Source of the DNA: Alphaproteobacteria bacterium
GTDB lineage: Bacteria > Pseudomonadota > Alphaproteobacteria > Rickettsiales > JABCZZ01
Assembly (NCBI GenBank): GCA_013286285.1
Contig: JABDGA010000008.1
Location: forward strand, 1 to 48,769
Length of the DNA stretch: 48,769 nt
Reading direction: 5' to 3'
The notes under the pieces are model-generated. The model was not told the origin of the DNA. It saw nothing but the letters and a program-made list of their open reading frames with translations, and ran no database searches. Below are positions 17,318 to 26,758 of this stretch, one piece after another. The stretch's first letter is position 1. Every line of letters starts with the position of its first letter. Made by a program: the position numbers and the translations under genes.

Positions 17318-17950
17318 TTACTCCATCCTTGCACATAAAAGCGACATACCGAAGACCATGAATATCCCACCGCTAATCCGGTTGAAAGACCGCTTTACGT
17401 TTTCACGTCTTAAGTACAGCGAAAGACTCTTGCCGCAGGAAGCATAGACAACATACCATCCCAGCTCCGTCACACTGAAGGTTATGAGCAGAATTGCAAG
17501 CTGCGGAAGCTGCGGGGCATTCGCAGTGATGAACTGGGGAAAGAAAGCAGTGGCAAACAGGATCGCCTTCGGATTGCTGATACCCACCAGAAACCCTTTA
17601 TAGAAATTCTCTTTTGGCGTGACGGAGGATAATTCAGCCAGCCTGCCGGAATCCGCAGCCTGAGCAACCGGCGCCCGCCACGCCTGGATTCCCAGAGCGA
17701 TCAGGTAGGCAGCGCCCATATAACGCAGGAGATTAAATATTACCGGCTCTACCCTGAGCAGCGCCCCAAGCCCGGCGACCGAAAGTGCTACAATGATAAA
17801 CACCGCAAGATAGCACCCGACCATGGTATAGAGCGTACGCCGCAGGCCAAATCTTACACTGCTTGCCACCATCAACAGCATGTTCGGTCCCGGGGTGCCG
17901 CAGATCAGAAACGTGGTAATGAAAAACATCCACCAGGCATGCGTGCTCAT
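17318..17950 (-). CDS. LysE/RhtB family amino acid exporter
   Basis: About 210 residues with six hydrophobic helices. Family marks are FFITTFLICGTPGPNMLLM at the first helix, GxxY-type loops, and GFLVGISNPKAILF in the middle. Members export amino acids such as lysine, threonine or homoserine; the substrate is not evident. ATG 17950 is preferred over an in-frame TTG at 17959. It starts 15 bp after the rho stop and runs into the OsmC gene, so rho, this gene and osmC may share a transcript. Confidence 0.9.
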   Translation of the reverse strand: MSTHAWWMFFITTFLICGTPGPNMLLMVASSVRFGLRRTLYTMVGCYLAVFIIVALSVAGLGALLRVEPVIFNLLRYMGAAYLIALGIQAWRAPVAQAADSGRLAELSSVTPKENFYKGFLVGISNPKAILFATAFFPQFITANAPQLPQLAILLITFSVTELGWYVVYASCGKSLSLYLRRENVKRSFNRISGGIFMVFGMSLLCARME

Positions 17951-17965
17951 ATGCCCCAACCGGCC

Positions 17966-19222
17966 TTATTTGTTCATACGATCGAAGAAATCGTCATTCG
18001 TCTTGGCATCCTTGAGCTTGTCGAGCAGGAATTCCATGCCATCCATGACACCCATCGGGTTGAGGATACGGCGCAACACCCATACTTTGGTAAGCATGCC
18101 CTTGTCGTAGAGCAGGTCTTCCTTGCGCGTACCGGACTTGGTGATGTCAATCGCCGGGAAAGTGCGCTTGTCGGCAAGTTTGCGATCCAGGATAAGCTCG
18201 GAATTGCCGGTGCCTTTGAACTCTTCAAAGATGACTTCATCCATACGCGATCCGGTTTCGATAAGCGCAGTGGCGATAATGGTAAGCGATCCCCCCTGTT
18301 CAATATTACGGGCAGCGCCGAAAAAACGCTTGGGGCGCTGGAGCGCATTGGCGTCCACGCCACCGGTGAGCACCTTGCCGGAAGAAGGAATGACCGTGTT
18401 ATAGGCGCGCGCAAGACGGGTGATGGAGTCAAGCAGAATCACCACGTCCTTCTTATGCTCTACCAGCCGCTTGGCTTTTTCAATCACCATTTCCGCCAAC
18501 TGCACATGACGCGAGGCCGGTTCGTCGAAAGTGGAGCTGACGACTTCCCCCTTCACCGTACGCTGCATGTCGGTCACTTCCTCCGGGCGCTCGTCAATCA
18601 GGAGTACAATCAGGAAACATTCCGGGTGGTTGGCGGTGATGGAATGGGCGATATTCTGCAGGATAACCGTTTTGCCGGTACGCGGCGGCGCGACGATCAG
18701 CCCGCGCTGGCCCTTGCCCAGTGGCGCCACAATATCGATTACACGAGTGCTCAAATCGTTCTTATTCGGATTTTTTTCATTCTCCATCTGGAGTTTTTTA
18801 TCCGGATAAAGCGGCGTCAGGTTATCAAAATTTATCTTATGACGGATGGCTTCCGGATCATCAAAATTAATGGTGTTCACCTTGAGCAGCGCGAAATAAC
18901 GTTCGCCGTCTTTCGGGGCACGGATCTCACCTTCCACCGTATCGCCGGTGCGCAGACCGAAACGGCGCACCTGGCTCGGGGAGACATAAATATCATCCGG
19001 ACCGGCAAAGTAATTGGCCTCAGGTGAACGCAGGAAGCCGAAACCATCCTGTAATAATTCGATAACACCTTCACCGATAATCGGCGTGCCTTCCGCCACC
19101 TTCTTCAAAATCGCAAATATAATATCCTGCTTGAGCATGGTGCCGGCATTTTCAATCTGGTAATTGTCAGCAAGCGTTAATAATTCGTCCGGCGACTTGC
19201 GCTTTAATTCTTGTAACCGCAT
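17966..19222 (-). CDS. rho: Transcription termination factor Rho
   Basis: This 418-residue hexameric RNA helicase releases transcripts. The N-terminal helical domain begins [15 protein letters not shown]. The RNA-binding cold-shock-like domain has [13 protein letters not shown] and [19 protein letters not shown]. The ATPase core shows Walker A in PPRTGKTV, Walker [17 protein letters not shown], and the Q and R loops near [26 protein letters not shown]. The length matches Rho without an inserted N-terminal extension. Confidence 0.98.
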   Translation of the reverse strand: MRLQELKRKSPDELLTLADNYQIENAGTMLKQDIIFAILKKVAEGTPIIGEGVIELLQDGFGFLRSPEANYFAGPDDIYVSPSQVRRFGLRTGDTVEGEIRAPKDGERYFALLKVNTINFDDPEAIRHKINFDNLTPLYPDKKLQMENEKNPNKNDLSTRVIDIVAPLGKGQRGLIVAPPRTGKTVILQNIAHSITANHPECFLIVLLIDERPEEVTDMQRTVKGEVVSSTFDEPASRHVQLAEMVIEKAKRLVEHKKDVVILLDSITRLARAYNTVIPSSGKVLTGGVDANALQRPKRFFGAARNIEQGGSLTIIATALIETGSRMDEVIFEEFKGTGNSELILDRKLADKRTFPAIDITKSGTRKEDLLYDKGMLTKVWVLRRILNPMGVMDGMEFLLDKLKDAKTNDDFFDRMNK

Positions 19223-19441
19223 AGGGGAAATCTCTTAAAAACTAAGGTTGAAATGGGAAGTTAAGGGGATTTGGATGGATTAGGGATTGTGTGGATAATA
19301 CCAAAAGGGCTTCTTATTGCCAGAACGGCAATCACATAGCATATAATCTATGCGATCATTTCACCATAGTCAACAAAAACTAGAACTTTCAAAACCAGAT
19401 ATATCATTATAGTATGCTTCTATCAATCATGGAATATTTCA

Positions 19442-20020
19442 ATGCTCACCATCATCGCCGGCAAGCATCGCGGCAGGAAAATCGAAACCAAGCGTAACGC
19501 CACCATCCGTCCGACCAGCAGCCGGGCACGGGGGGCGGTTTTCAATATACTGATGCATGGGCAATTCGGCGCGGACGGAAATTCCCCGCTGATTGACAAA
19601 TCCGTTATCGATCTTTTCTGCGGCACCGGCGCGCTTGGGCTGGAAGCACTTTCACGCGGCGCGGCACATGTCACTTTTGTTGACGGTTCTTCCGAATCCA
19701 TAGCACTTGCCAGCGCCAATGTCAAAAACCTGAAAGAAGAGCAAAACGCCCATTTCCTGCGTAATGATTCCACTACACTCCCCCCTGCCCGCAGAACCTG
19801 CAGCCTTGCCTTCCTCGATCCCCCCTACAACAGTGGACTTGCAGTCAAGTCGCTTGCCAGTCTCAGCAGCCAAGGCTGGCTGGAAGACAATGCCGTTGCC
19901 GTGATTGAGCTTTCGGCCAAGGAAATTTTTATCCCGCCCGAGCATTACTTACTCTTTGACGAGCGCAAATATGGCAATAGCAAGATAGTGTTTTTAAGGT
20001 ATGAGAAAGAGAGCGAATAA
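19442..20020 (+). CDS. rsmD: 16S rRNA (guanine-966-N2) methyltransferase
   Basis: This 192-residue SAM-dependent enzyme has IIAGKHRGRKI at the start, RPTSSRARGAVFNIL, the SAM motif VIDLFCGTGALGLEALSRGA, and the catalytic DPPY (FLDPPYNSG). It methylates G966 of 16S rRNA in the small subunit. The ribosome site before ATG 19442 is weak. It is divergent from rho and followed by a repeat-filled gap. No coaD neighbour is present, unlike in many bacteria. Confidence 0.93.
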   Translation: MLTIIAGKHRGRKIETKRNATIRPTSSRARGAVFNILMHGQFGADGNSPLIDKSVIDLFCGTGALGLEALSRGAAHVTFVDGSSESIALASANVKNLKEEQNAHFLRNDSTTLPPARRTCSLAFLDPPYNSGLAVKSLASLSSQGWLEDNAVAVIELSAKEIFIPPEHYLLFDERKYGNSKIVFLRYEKESE

Positions 20021-20077
20021 ATTATACTCATGCCGTGTGCAAGTTAATATTTCTTTCAACTTATTGATAACACTAGC

Positions 20078-20104
20078 TGCCATGCCTGCGAAACCAGGCA
20101 TGAC
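20078..20104. repeat. Short GCCATGCCTG/CAGGCATG hairpin repeat
   Basis: A simple palindrome (TGCCATGCCTG - CGAAAC - CAGGCATGACA) sits just left of the 134-bp element. It looks like half of a GTCAT/ATGAC composite palindrome. It lies at the 3' side of both rsmD and cysQ and could slow transcription, but there is no T run. Confidence 0.5.
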
Positions 20105-20127
20105 AAGCATGATAGGCCAACACTTTA

Positions 20128-20261
20128 AGTCGTTTTAAATAACCTTCATACATCGTCATACCGCGATTTAATCGAGGTATCTCTTGCTACTGCCTGAGAT
20201 GCCGTGGTCAAGCCACGGCATGACAATGATAGGAAAGATACAAAGGTTATTTAAAACGGCT
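20128..20261. mobile_element. 134-bp inverted-repeat element
   Basis: The element ends in an 18-bp near-perfect inverted repeat, GTCGTTTTAAATAACCTT on the left and AAGGTTATTTAAAACGGC on the right. Inside is the same back-to-back hairpin core as in the 131-bp elements: GTCATACCGCG...CGAGGTATCTC, a spacer, GAGATGCCGTGG...CCACGGCATGAC. The core is therefore shared while the ends differ. It fills most of the gap between rsmD and cysQ. No coding capacity. Confidence 0.7.
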
Positions 20262-20280
20262 ATAAAACCTGCATACGGCG

Positions 20281-21033
20281 TTATTCGCCACCCTGAGCGA
20301 TAAAATCACCGTTCAGAAAATCAGGCTTACCATATAGAAATGGCTGGCCTTCCGGCAAGGTCAGCTTTCCACCTGCGGCGGCAAGTATTGCATGTCCGGC
20401 AGCCACATCCCACTCCATCGTCGGACCAAAACGCGGATAAATATCGGCCTTGCCTTCGGCAAGCATACAGAATTTTATGGAACTGGCGGAAGGTATGCGC
20501 TTTTCGATATGGTGCGCCACGAGATAACCTTCCGTCGCCGCATTGATATGGGAGTGGCTGACCAGCGCAGTCAGCGGCGCTTCTTTCCTGCGGACATGTA
20601 TTGGCACCTCTGTTCCGTTGCGTTCGCAGAACGCTCCTTGCGCGCTTCCGTAATACATTTCCTTACTCACCGGATCATAGATAACGCCCAATACCGCTTC
20701 CCGCCGGTTATGAATCAGCCCAATATTGACCGTAAAATGCCCTTTTCCACGAATAAAACTCTTGGTGCCATCGAGCGGATCCACCAGCCAGAAATACTCC
20801 GCTTCTGCAATATCGGGCTTTTCCCCTTCTTCCGATACGATGGGTATGCCCGGTGTAATCTGCCTGAGTTTTGCGACAATAATCCGGTCGGCTTCCCGAT
20901 CCGCCTCGGTCACCGGCGAGGCATCGTCTTTCTGAAAAACGGCATGACCGGTCTGGTAACAGGTCATGATATATACGCCTGCAGAACGGGCAGCAGCGAT
21001 GGCCTGTGGCAAGAGAGGGGGAATATCAATCAT
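20281..21033 (-). CDS. cysQ: 3'(2'),5'-bisphosphate nucleotidase CysQ
   Basis: This 250-residue enzyme of the inositol monophosphatase fold shows metal-binding motifs VSEEGE, WLVDPLDGTKSFI and EWDVAAGHAIL. CysQ recycles PAP, a by-product of sulfate assimilation, to AMP. The motif spacing fits CysQ better than SuhB. No sulfate assimilation gene is nearby. It is divergent from the MBOAT gene. Confidence 0.92.
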   Translation of the reverse strand: MIDIPPLLPQAIAAARSAGVYIMTCYQTGHAVFQKDDASPVTEADREADRIIVAKLRQITPGIPIVSEEGEKPDIAEAEYFWLVDPLDGTKSFIRGKGHFTVNIGLIHNRREAVLGVIYDPVSKEMYYGSAQGAFCERNGTEVPIHVRRKEAPLTALVSHSHINAATEGYLVAHHIEKRIPSASSIKFCMLAEGKADIYPRFGPTMEWDVAAGHAILAAAGGKLTLPEGQPFLYGKPDFLNGDFIAQGGE

Positions 21034-21136
21034 CCCATGAGCAATAGGATTCCCCTGCCCGTTTGTAAAGTAATCTTGCGTATAAATATTTTCTTAATAT
21101 CCTGCGCGGACTTATTAACCAGCCCTAAAAATGTAA

Positions 21137-22552
21137 ATGCTCTTTAATTCCTACGAATTCCTACTGCTCTTCCTGCCACTGACGTTATCTGGGATCTACC
21201 TGCTTACCTGGGGCAAGCAAACGAAATGCACTATTTGGTTTGCGGCGTTTGCATCACTCATCTTCTACGCAAGCGGGGAAAAATACATCGTATTCATATT
21301 ACTGGAATCGGTCATCTTCAACTATCTGGTAGGCAGTGCCATATTGCAGTGGCAGGAGAAGAAAAACCAGCGCTATGCAAACATATTACTCCTCATCGGC
21401 ATTACGGCGAATCTTGGGCTTCTCGGATATTTTAAATATACCAATTTCTTTGCCGCGAATCTGGAAAATGCATTCGGCTGGCATCTGGGAATCCCTCCCA
21501 TAGCCCTGCCCATCGGCATCTCATTTTATACCTTCACCCAGATAGGCTTTCTGGTGGATAGCTGGCGCGGGGAAAGCCACCGCTACCGCATCAGCGATTA
21601 TCTTTTATTCGTCACCTACTTCCCTCACCTCGTCGCCGGCCCCATACTCAACCACAAGAAAATCATCCCGCAGTTTGAGCAAAACCGTTTCGGCAGACCA
21701 TCCGCAGAAGCCTTATATAAGGCAGCGATTTTTTTCAGTGTCGGCATGTTCAAGAAAATCATCATCGCCGATAATCTTGCAGGCTATGTCCATATATTTT
21801 TCGATCATCCGGATCAGCTCAATATCATAGAAAGCTGGATGGCCGCACTCCTATATGCCTTACAGCTTTACTACGATTTTTCCGGTTATTCGGAGATGGC
21901 GGTCGGACTTTCGCTGCTCATGAACATTGAAATTCCCATCAACTTTAACTCACCCTATAAGTCCGCATCGATCGTGGAATTCTGGCGGCGCTGGCATATT
22001 TCGCTATCCTTGTTCCTGCGCGATTACATTTATATTCCGCTCGGCGGCAACCGCAAAGGCGAGGCACGGCGTTATTTCAACCTGGTGCTCACCATGTTCC
22101 TGGGCGGCCTGTGGCATGGCGCGGGCTGGACATTCATCCTGTGGGGCACATTGCACGGCTGCGGGCTCGCGATCAACCATATGTGGCAGCGCTTCGCCCG
22201 TCCTCTGCCACGCGTGGTTGCCCTGCCGTTCACCTTTATCTTTGTCATATTCGGCTGGGTTTTATTCCGTTCCCCCAATCTGCATGCCGCCGGACAGCTA
22301 TTTTCCGCCATGCTGGGCGGCCATGCCATACCCAATATATTCCATGGCGCCGATCCGTCATCCTTAGTACATCATGTATCTTCCTCCCTCTGCTGGATTG
22401 CCCTGCTGCTCTTATGGTGCTTTGCCGCACCCAATACCCAGCAATTTGCGGAAAAGCCGCGCTGGTATGTCGCCGTGATAGCCGCCTGCATGCTGGCGGC
22501 ATCGTTTATGAGCATAGACAGTGCCAGTGACTTTCTCTATTTCAAATTCTAA
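21137..22552 (+). CDS. MBOAT family O-acyltransferase (AlgI-like)
   Basis: The 471 residues carry about ten membrane helices. Marks are MLFNSYEFLLLFLP at the start, GISFYTFTQIGFLVDSWRG, YFPHLVAGPI, YDFSGYSEMAVGLSLL, FWRRWHISLSLFLRDYIYIPLGGN and the catalytic histidine in GGLWHGAGWTFILWG. This is the AlgI/PatA/DltB branch, which passes acetyl groups across the membrane to extracellular polysaccharides. The polymer acetylated here is unknown and no alginate or other polysaccharide synthesis genes are adjacent. The next gene starts 2 bp after the stop codon and probably encodes its periplasmic partner. Confidence 0.93.
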   Translation: MLFNSYEFLLLFLPLTLSGIYLLTWGKQTKCTIWFAAFASLIFYASGEKYIVFILLESVIFNYLVGSAILQWQEKKNQRYANILLLIGITANLGLLGYFKYTNFFAANLENAFGWHLGIPPIALPIGISFYTFTQIGFLVDSWRGESHRYRISDYLLFVTYFPHLVAGPILNHKKIIPQFEQNRFGRPSAEALYKAAIFFSVGMFKKIIIADNLAGYVHIFFDHPDQLNIIESWMAALLYALQLYYDFSGYSEMAVGLSLLMNIEIPINFNSPYKSASIVEFWRRWHISLSLFLRDYIYIPLGGNRKGEARRYFNLVLTMFLGGLWHGAGWTFILWGTLHGCGLAINHMWQRFARPLPRVVALPFTFIFVIFGWVLFRSPNLHAAGQLFSAMLGGHAIPNIFHGADPSSLVHHVSSSLCWIALLLLWCFAAPNTQQFAEKPRWYVAVIAACMLAASFMSIDSASDFLYFKF

Positions 22553-22553
22553 A

Positions 22554-24047
22554 ATGCTTATGAATCCCTGGAAACGGACATTACGTATCTATCTCGCAGC
22601 CGTCTTTCTGGTCATGGGGATTCCCATGCTGTTCATGCTGATAGTAGACCCCTATAATATTTCCATGTGGGTTACGCGCCCGTGGCTGAATGCCAAAGCA
22701 TCAGAAATCTCCAACCAGAGCCGTCTGGCGAAAGCGGCAGCAATTATACGCCATAAGCCGGACACAATCATCATCGGGAGCTCAGTAGCAGACGGCGGCT
22801 TTGTCGTTCCCGGCTCCACCTACAGCTACGACATCAACCGCGCGGAGCATTTACATGACTATGAAAAGGCTCCTTTTATTTTCAACGCAGGCATACGTGG
22901 CGGTGTGATTGAAGACGGACTGGAAATGCTCAAGCATGCTTACGCCAATAACCCGCAGTTAAAGCATGTGATCGCGGGATACGAATGGGCGCAGTTCACC
23001 GGCATCCGCCCCATCACAGCCATGCATGACACCGAAGTATACGGCAGCACCATGCTTTTTCCCTTCGCCTATAAGAAATACTGCACCTGGACTGCCTTTG
23101 ACGATGCACTCAGGACCATCGAAGCCAATACCGGCATTTCGCGCGATGAATTGCAGGAAAAACTCAAACATCCTTCCAAATGGATTTTCGGGCTTTCCCC
23201 CATCAGCAAAGCAGATGCAGCGGAAAGCCCTATGCTCAAACCGCTACGCATGAGTATCCTGTCCGACTACCCCGTTGTCGCTTTTAATGATCCGGTCTTT
23301 ACGCATGAGTATTATTTTGCCTTCTGGTACACTATCGGACTCAAGGGACGCCTGCTGCAATCCGGCGAAAATGGCGTCATAGACAAGGATGCGCTGGAAG
23401 TATTACGCAAGATAGTGGCATTCACCCGGGAAAAACACATTACCCTGACTCTGTATCTGTCTCCCCAGCCACCAGTATTCTGGGAGATGGTAAGAAAAGA
23501 CGGGTTATGGCCTTACTATGAAAAATGGCTAAAGACGGTAGCTGAAATCTATCCCTATTATGATTTTTCACGTTACCCGGAAGTCGTCAATGATGACGCG
23601 CATAAAAGCTTCGGCGGCGATATCGTGCATTTCCTGCCCACGCTGGGAGAAAAGCTTTTACCCGCATTACTGCGTGACAGCGAACAGGAACATGGGGCTT
23701 ACTATGTGACTTCCCAGACCGTGAATGCGGATATTGCCAGCCGTACTGCTGAGCTGGATACCTGGCTGAACGCCAATCCTGCAAAATCTGGCCTGATTAA
23801 TAAACTGGATTTCGCGTCCGATAAAGGAAACGACGATCTGGCTTCCATCATTCCCACTCCTTTTGAACCGGATTTTCACGGGTTCAGGATTATCCGCCAT
23901 CTGCATGATCAGTATTTTGCCCTGCCGTATAGCAGACAACCCTATGACTTAGAACACGTTATAAATCATGACTACAATACCATGCTCACAGGAGCCTCGG
24001 TGGATGACCTGATGACGAAAATTGCCCATATTAAGGCAGATAAATAA
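22554..24047 (+). CDS. MBOAT-associated membrane-anchored protein, SGNH-like
   Basis: About 497 residues. One N-terminal membrane helix (about 11-33, YLAAVFLVMGIPMLFMLIVDPYN) is followed by a large periplasmic part. The stretch DTIIIGSSVADGGF resembles the block I GxSx of SGNH-type proteins such as AlgJ/AlgX. A later VNDDAHKSFGGDIVHF could be the Asp-His block III (DxxH), with the order fitting. Such proteins complete the acetyl transfer started by the MBOAT. The family call rests on context and these two motifs. It begins 2 bp after the MBOAT stop; ATG 22554 and ATG 22560 are both possible, with no strong ribosome site, suggesting translational coupling. Confidence 0.75.
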   Translation: MLMNPWKRTLRIYLAAVFLVMGIPMLFMLIVDPYNISMWVTRPWLNAKASEISNQSRLAKAAAIIRHKPDTIIIGSSVADGGFVVPGSTYSYDINRAEHLHDYEKAPFIFNAGIRGGVIEDGLEMLKHAYANNPQLKHVIAGYEWAQFTGIRPITAMHDTEVYGSTMLFPFAYKKYCTWTAFDDALRTIEANTGISRDELQEKLKHPSKWIFGLSPISKADAAESPMLKPLRMSILSDYPVVAFNDPVFTHEYYFAFWYTIGLKGRLLQSGENGVIDKDALEVLRKIVAFTREKHITLTLYLSPQPPVFWEMVRKDGLWPYYEKWLKTVAEIYPYYDFSRYPEVVNDDAHKSFGGDIVHFLPTLGEKLLPALLRDSEQEHGAYYVTSQTVNADIASRTAELDTWLNANPAKSGLINKLDFASDKGNDDLASIIPTPFEPDFHGFRIIRHLHDQYFALPYSRQPYDLEHVINHDYNTMLTGASVDDLMTKIAHIKADK

Positions 24048-24104
24048 TCAAAAGAGACGTTTCCACGCTTGCTTTCCCGCGGGCAATCGCTTATAAGGCC
24101 GCCC

Positions 24105-25937
24105 ATGACAAACATGAGAAATATCGCGATTATCGCGCACGTAGACCACGGCAAAACCACGCTCGTGGATGCAATGCTGAAGCAAACCGGCACTTTCCGC
24201 GAGAACCAGGAAGTGGCTACCTGCGTCATGGATTCCGGCGATCTGGAAAAAGAACGTGGCATCACCATCTTAGCCAAATGCACCTCAGTGGTGCGTGGCG
24301 ATACGCGGATTAATATCGTGGATACACCGGGTCACGCCGATTTCGGCGGCGAAGTCGAGCGTATATTGTCTATGGTAGATGGAGTCGTCCTGCTGGTGGA
24401 CGCGGCTGAAGGCCCCATGCCGCAGACCAAATTCGTCCTCAGCAAAGCATTGCGCATCGGGCTTAAGCCTATCGTACTTATCAATAAAATCGATCGTGGC
24501 GACGCACGTCCCGACGAAGTTATCAATGAAATATTCGATTTGTTCATAGCGCTGGAGGCTTCCGATGCGCAACTGGACTTTCCGGTGCTCTACGCCTCGG
24601 GCCGCGCTGGCTGGAGCGTCAAGGATCTGAAGGACGAAAAAACCAACCTGGATCCGCTGTTTGAGACGATACTCTCTTATGTCGATGCCCCCGATGTCGA
24701 TAAAGACGCACCATTTTCCATGTTGGCAACCATACTGAATTCCGACCCGTATCTTGGCCGTATCCTTACCGGGCGTATTTACAGTGGCCGCGCGCGCGTC
24801 GGCATCCCTATCAAGGCGATTAACCTCAAGGGGGAAATTGTTGAACAGGGACGGATGACCAAACTGCTCTCCTTCCAAGGCATCAAGCGCGTCCCCATTA
24901 CCGAAGCAGAGGCAGGCGATATCATCTGCATTGCCGGACTGGAACACGCCTCTGTGGCGGATACTATAGGCGAATTGAGCGTTAACACGCCGATAGCGTC
25001 AACACCGGTGGATCCTCCGACCATGGCCATTACCATCGCAGTAAATGACTCTCCGCTCGCCGGGAAAGAAGGTAGCAAAGTCACTTCGCGCCTCATTGCC
25101 GAGCGCCTGTTTGCAGAAGCGGAAAGCAATGTAGCCATTTCCGTCAAGGAAACAGATGGCAAGGATGCGTTTGAAGTAGGCGGACGCGGCGAATTACAAC
25201 TGGGTGTGCTTATTGAAACCATGCGCCGCGAAGGGTTTGAGGTGTCTGTATCGCGCCCGCGTGTCTTGTTTAAGCAAGACCCGGATACCGGAGCCAGACT
25301 GGAGCCGGTCGAGGAAGTGGTTGTGGATGTGGACGAACAATATACCGGCGTCGTGGTGGAGAAAGTATCGTTGCGCAAAGGTGAAATGGTAGACATGCGA
25401 CCTTCGGGCGGCGGCAAGACCCGTATTATCTTCCATGTACCAGCCCGTGGGCTCATCGGCTACCAGAGCGAATTCTTGACGGATACACGCGGCACCGGCA
25501 TCATGAACCGACTGTTTCACGGCTATGCACCTTACAAGGGAGACATTCCCGGACGTAGAAATGGCGCGCTTATCTCCACCGATGCCGGGGAAGCGGTTGC
25601 CTATGCCATCTGGCAGTTGCAGGAACGCGGCATGATGTTCATCAATCCGCAGGATAAGGTATATGAGGGCATGATCGTCGGCGAACACAGCCGTGATAAC
25701 GATCTGGAAATCAATGTACTTAAGAACAAGCAGCTCACCAATATCCGCACCACCAGCAAGGATGAGGCAATCCGTTTAGTCCCCCCTCTTTTGATGACGC
25801 TGGAGCAGATGATTTCCTATATCCAGGACGACGAACTGGTAGAGGTAACGCCAAAATCCCTGCGTTTGCGCAAAAGGTTCCTTGATGCCAATGAACGCAA
25901 GCGTATGAGCCGTGAAAGCAAACGCGAGGCCTCTTAA
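24105..25937 (+). CDS. typA: Ribosome-associated GTPase TypA/BipA
   Basis: From ATG 24105 (AAGG 6-7 bases upstream) the protein has 610 residues, the usual length. GTPase motifs are AHVDHGKTTLVD, the switch II DTPGHADFGGEVERIL and NKIDRGDARP. The C-terminal domain has SVSRPRVLFK, SEFLTDTRGTGIMNRLFHGYAPYKGDI and the highly conserved GEHSRDNDLEINVLKNKQLTNIR. TypA acts in 50S subunit assembly and stress or low-temperature growth. An upstream in-frame ATG (24069) gives 12 extra residues that are not family-like. Confidence 0.97.
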   Translation: MTNMRNIAIIAHVDHGKTTLVDAMLKQTGTFRENQEVATCVMDSGDLEKERGITILAKCTSVVRGDTRINIVDTPGHADFGGEVERILSMVDGVVLLVDAAEGPMPQTKFVLSKALRIGLKPIVLINKIDRGDARPDEVINEIFDLFIALEASDAQLDFPVLYASGRAGWSVKDLKDEKTNLDPLFETILSYVDAPDVDKDAPFSMLATILNSDPYLGRILTGRIYSGRARVGIPIKAINLKGEIVEQGRMTKLLSFQGIKRVPITEAEAGDIICIAGLEHASVADTIGELSVNTPIASTPVDPPTMAITIAVNDSPLAGKEGSKVTSRLIAERLFAEAESNVAISVKETDGKDAFEVGGRGELQLGVLIETMRREGFEVSVSRPRVLFKQDPDTGARLEPVEEVVVDVDEQYTGVVVEKVSLRKGEMVDMRPSGGGKTRIIFHVPARGLIGYQSEFLTDTRGTGIMNRLFHGYAPYKGDIPGRRNGALISTDAGEAVAYAIWQLQERGMMFINPQDKVYEGMIVGEHSRDNDLEINVLKNKQLTNIRTTSKDEAIRLVPPLLMTLEQMISYIQDDELVEVTPKSLRLRKRFLDANERKRMSRESKREAS

Positions 25938-26087
25938 AGGACGAGGCAGGCTGAACTGCATGGTTTGGCGGCTACGAAGAGTTATCTGTGCCTGATAACT
26001 TTAATAATTATATAATATATTTTTCATGGATTAGTCATAATCATATGTTATTTTATATGTGTAAACTATTATAAAAAAGGGCTGTAT

Positions 26088-26735
26088 ATGATAAAATATA
26101 CGTTAAATTTGACAAACAGCCTATGCGTCTTATGTTCTCGTTTATCCTTTATCATATCCCTTTGTATTGCCCTCTGCATATTTTCTGCTCAGACTAGTGA
26201 TGCTGGTTCCCCTTCGAGCAAATGCTCTGATGCCGCAGCGGTGGGAGCGACGACGCCACGAGTATATAATGAATGCACCAATGCAGCCAGTTGGTGCAGC
26301 AGAATATGCGGTACAGGCTGGGATGTAACGGTGCATGAGGCCGCCGACTGCTCTTATCAGTGTAAATGCAACCACCAGGGATGCGGTAGCAACAATGGAA
26401 ATAGTAGCAGTAGCGGCGGCGGCAATGGTAGCAGTAGCAGTGGTGGTAACGGTAGTAGTAGTAGTAGTAGTAGTGGTGGCACCACCACTGGCCCCGGAGG
26501 AACTCAGGAATGTAACGCAATCAGTGGTGGCACATCCTCCGGTTCATCCTGCATCTGCAATATTAGCGCTACCGGTTTTAATAATGATGGCACCAGCGTG
26601 TGCCCTCACGCAACGGATAATGGAGTTCCCCTTAACACGTATGACTGCTCGGCAGTAGCGCCAAAAGGTTGCGGCCCAAATTGCTGCGGCAACTCTGGCA
26701 ACGCTAATTGCCAGAGCGGTTGTAACAGCAGGTAA
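26088..26735 (+). CDS. Exported Cys-rich, Ser/Gly-repeat protein
   Basis: The 215 residues have an N-terminal hydrophobic segment (about 15-35, LSFIISLCIALCIFSAQT), then a cysteine-rich part (CSD, ECTN, WCSRICGTGWDV, CSYQCKCNHQGC), a Ser/Gly linker of about 40 residues, and a second cysteine-rich part ending CGPNCCGNSGNANCQSGCNSR. I count about 20 cysteines in the mature region. No family is recognised; it is probably an extracellular disulfide-rich protein. The linker DNA contains seven AGT repeats (26454-26474) that could vary in number without changing the frame. A GGG-containing site lies before ATG 26088. It converges with the receiver operon. Confidence 0.7.
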   Translation: MIKYTLNLTNSLCVLCSRLSFIISLCIALCIFSAQTSDAGSPSSKCSDAAAVGATTPRVYNECTNAASWCSRICGTGWDVTVHEAADCSYQCKCNHQGCGSNNGNSSSSGGGNGSSSSGGNGSSSSSSSGGTTTGPGGTQECNAISGGTSSGSSCICNISATGFNNDGTSVCPHATDNGVPLNTYDCSAVAPKGCGPNCCGNSGNANCQSGCNSR

Positions 26736-26758
26736 TTTTCTGTTTATCGTTTAAGTGC

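Noticed and set aside
17939-19027. 362-codon plus-strand frame opposite rho
   Set aside because: It is antisense to a clearly conserved rho gene and matches no family.
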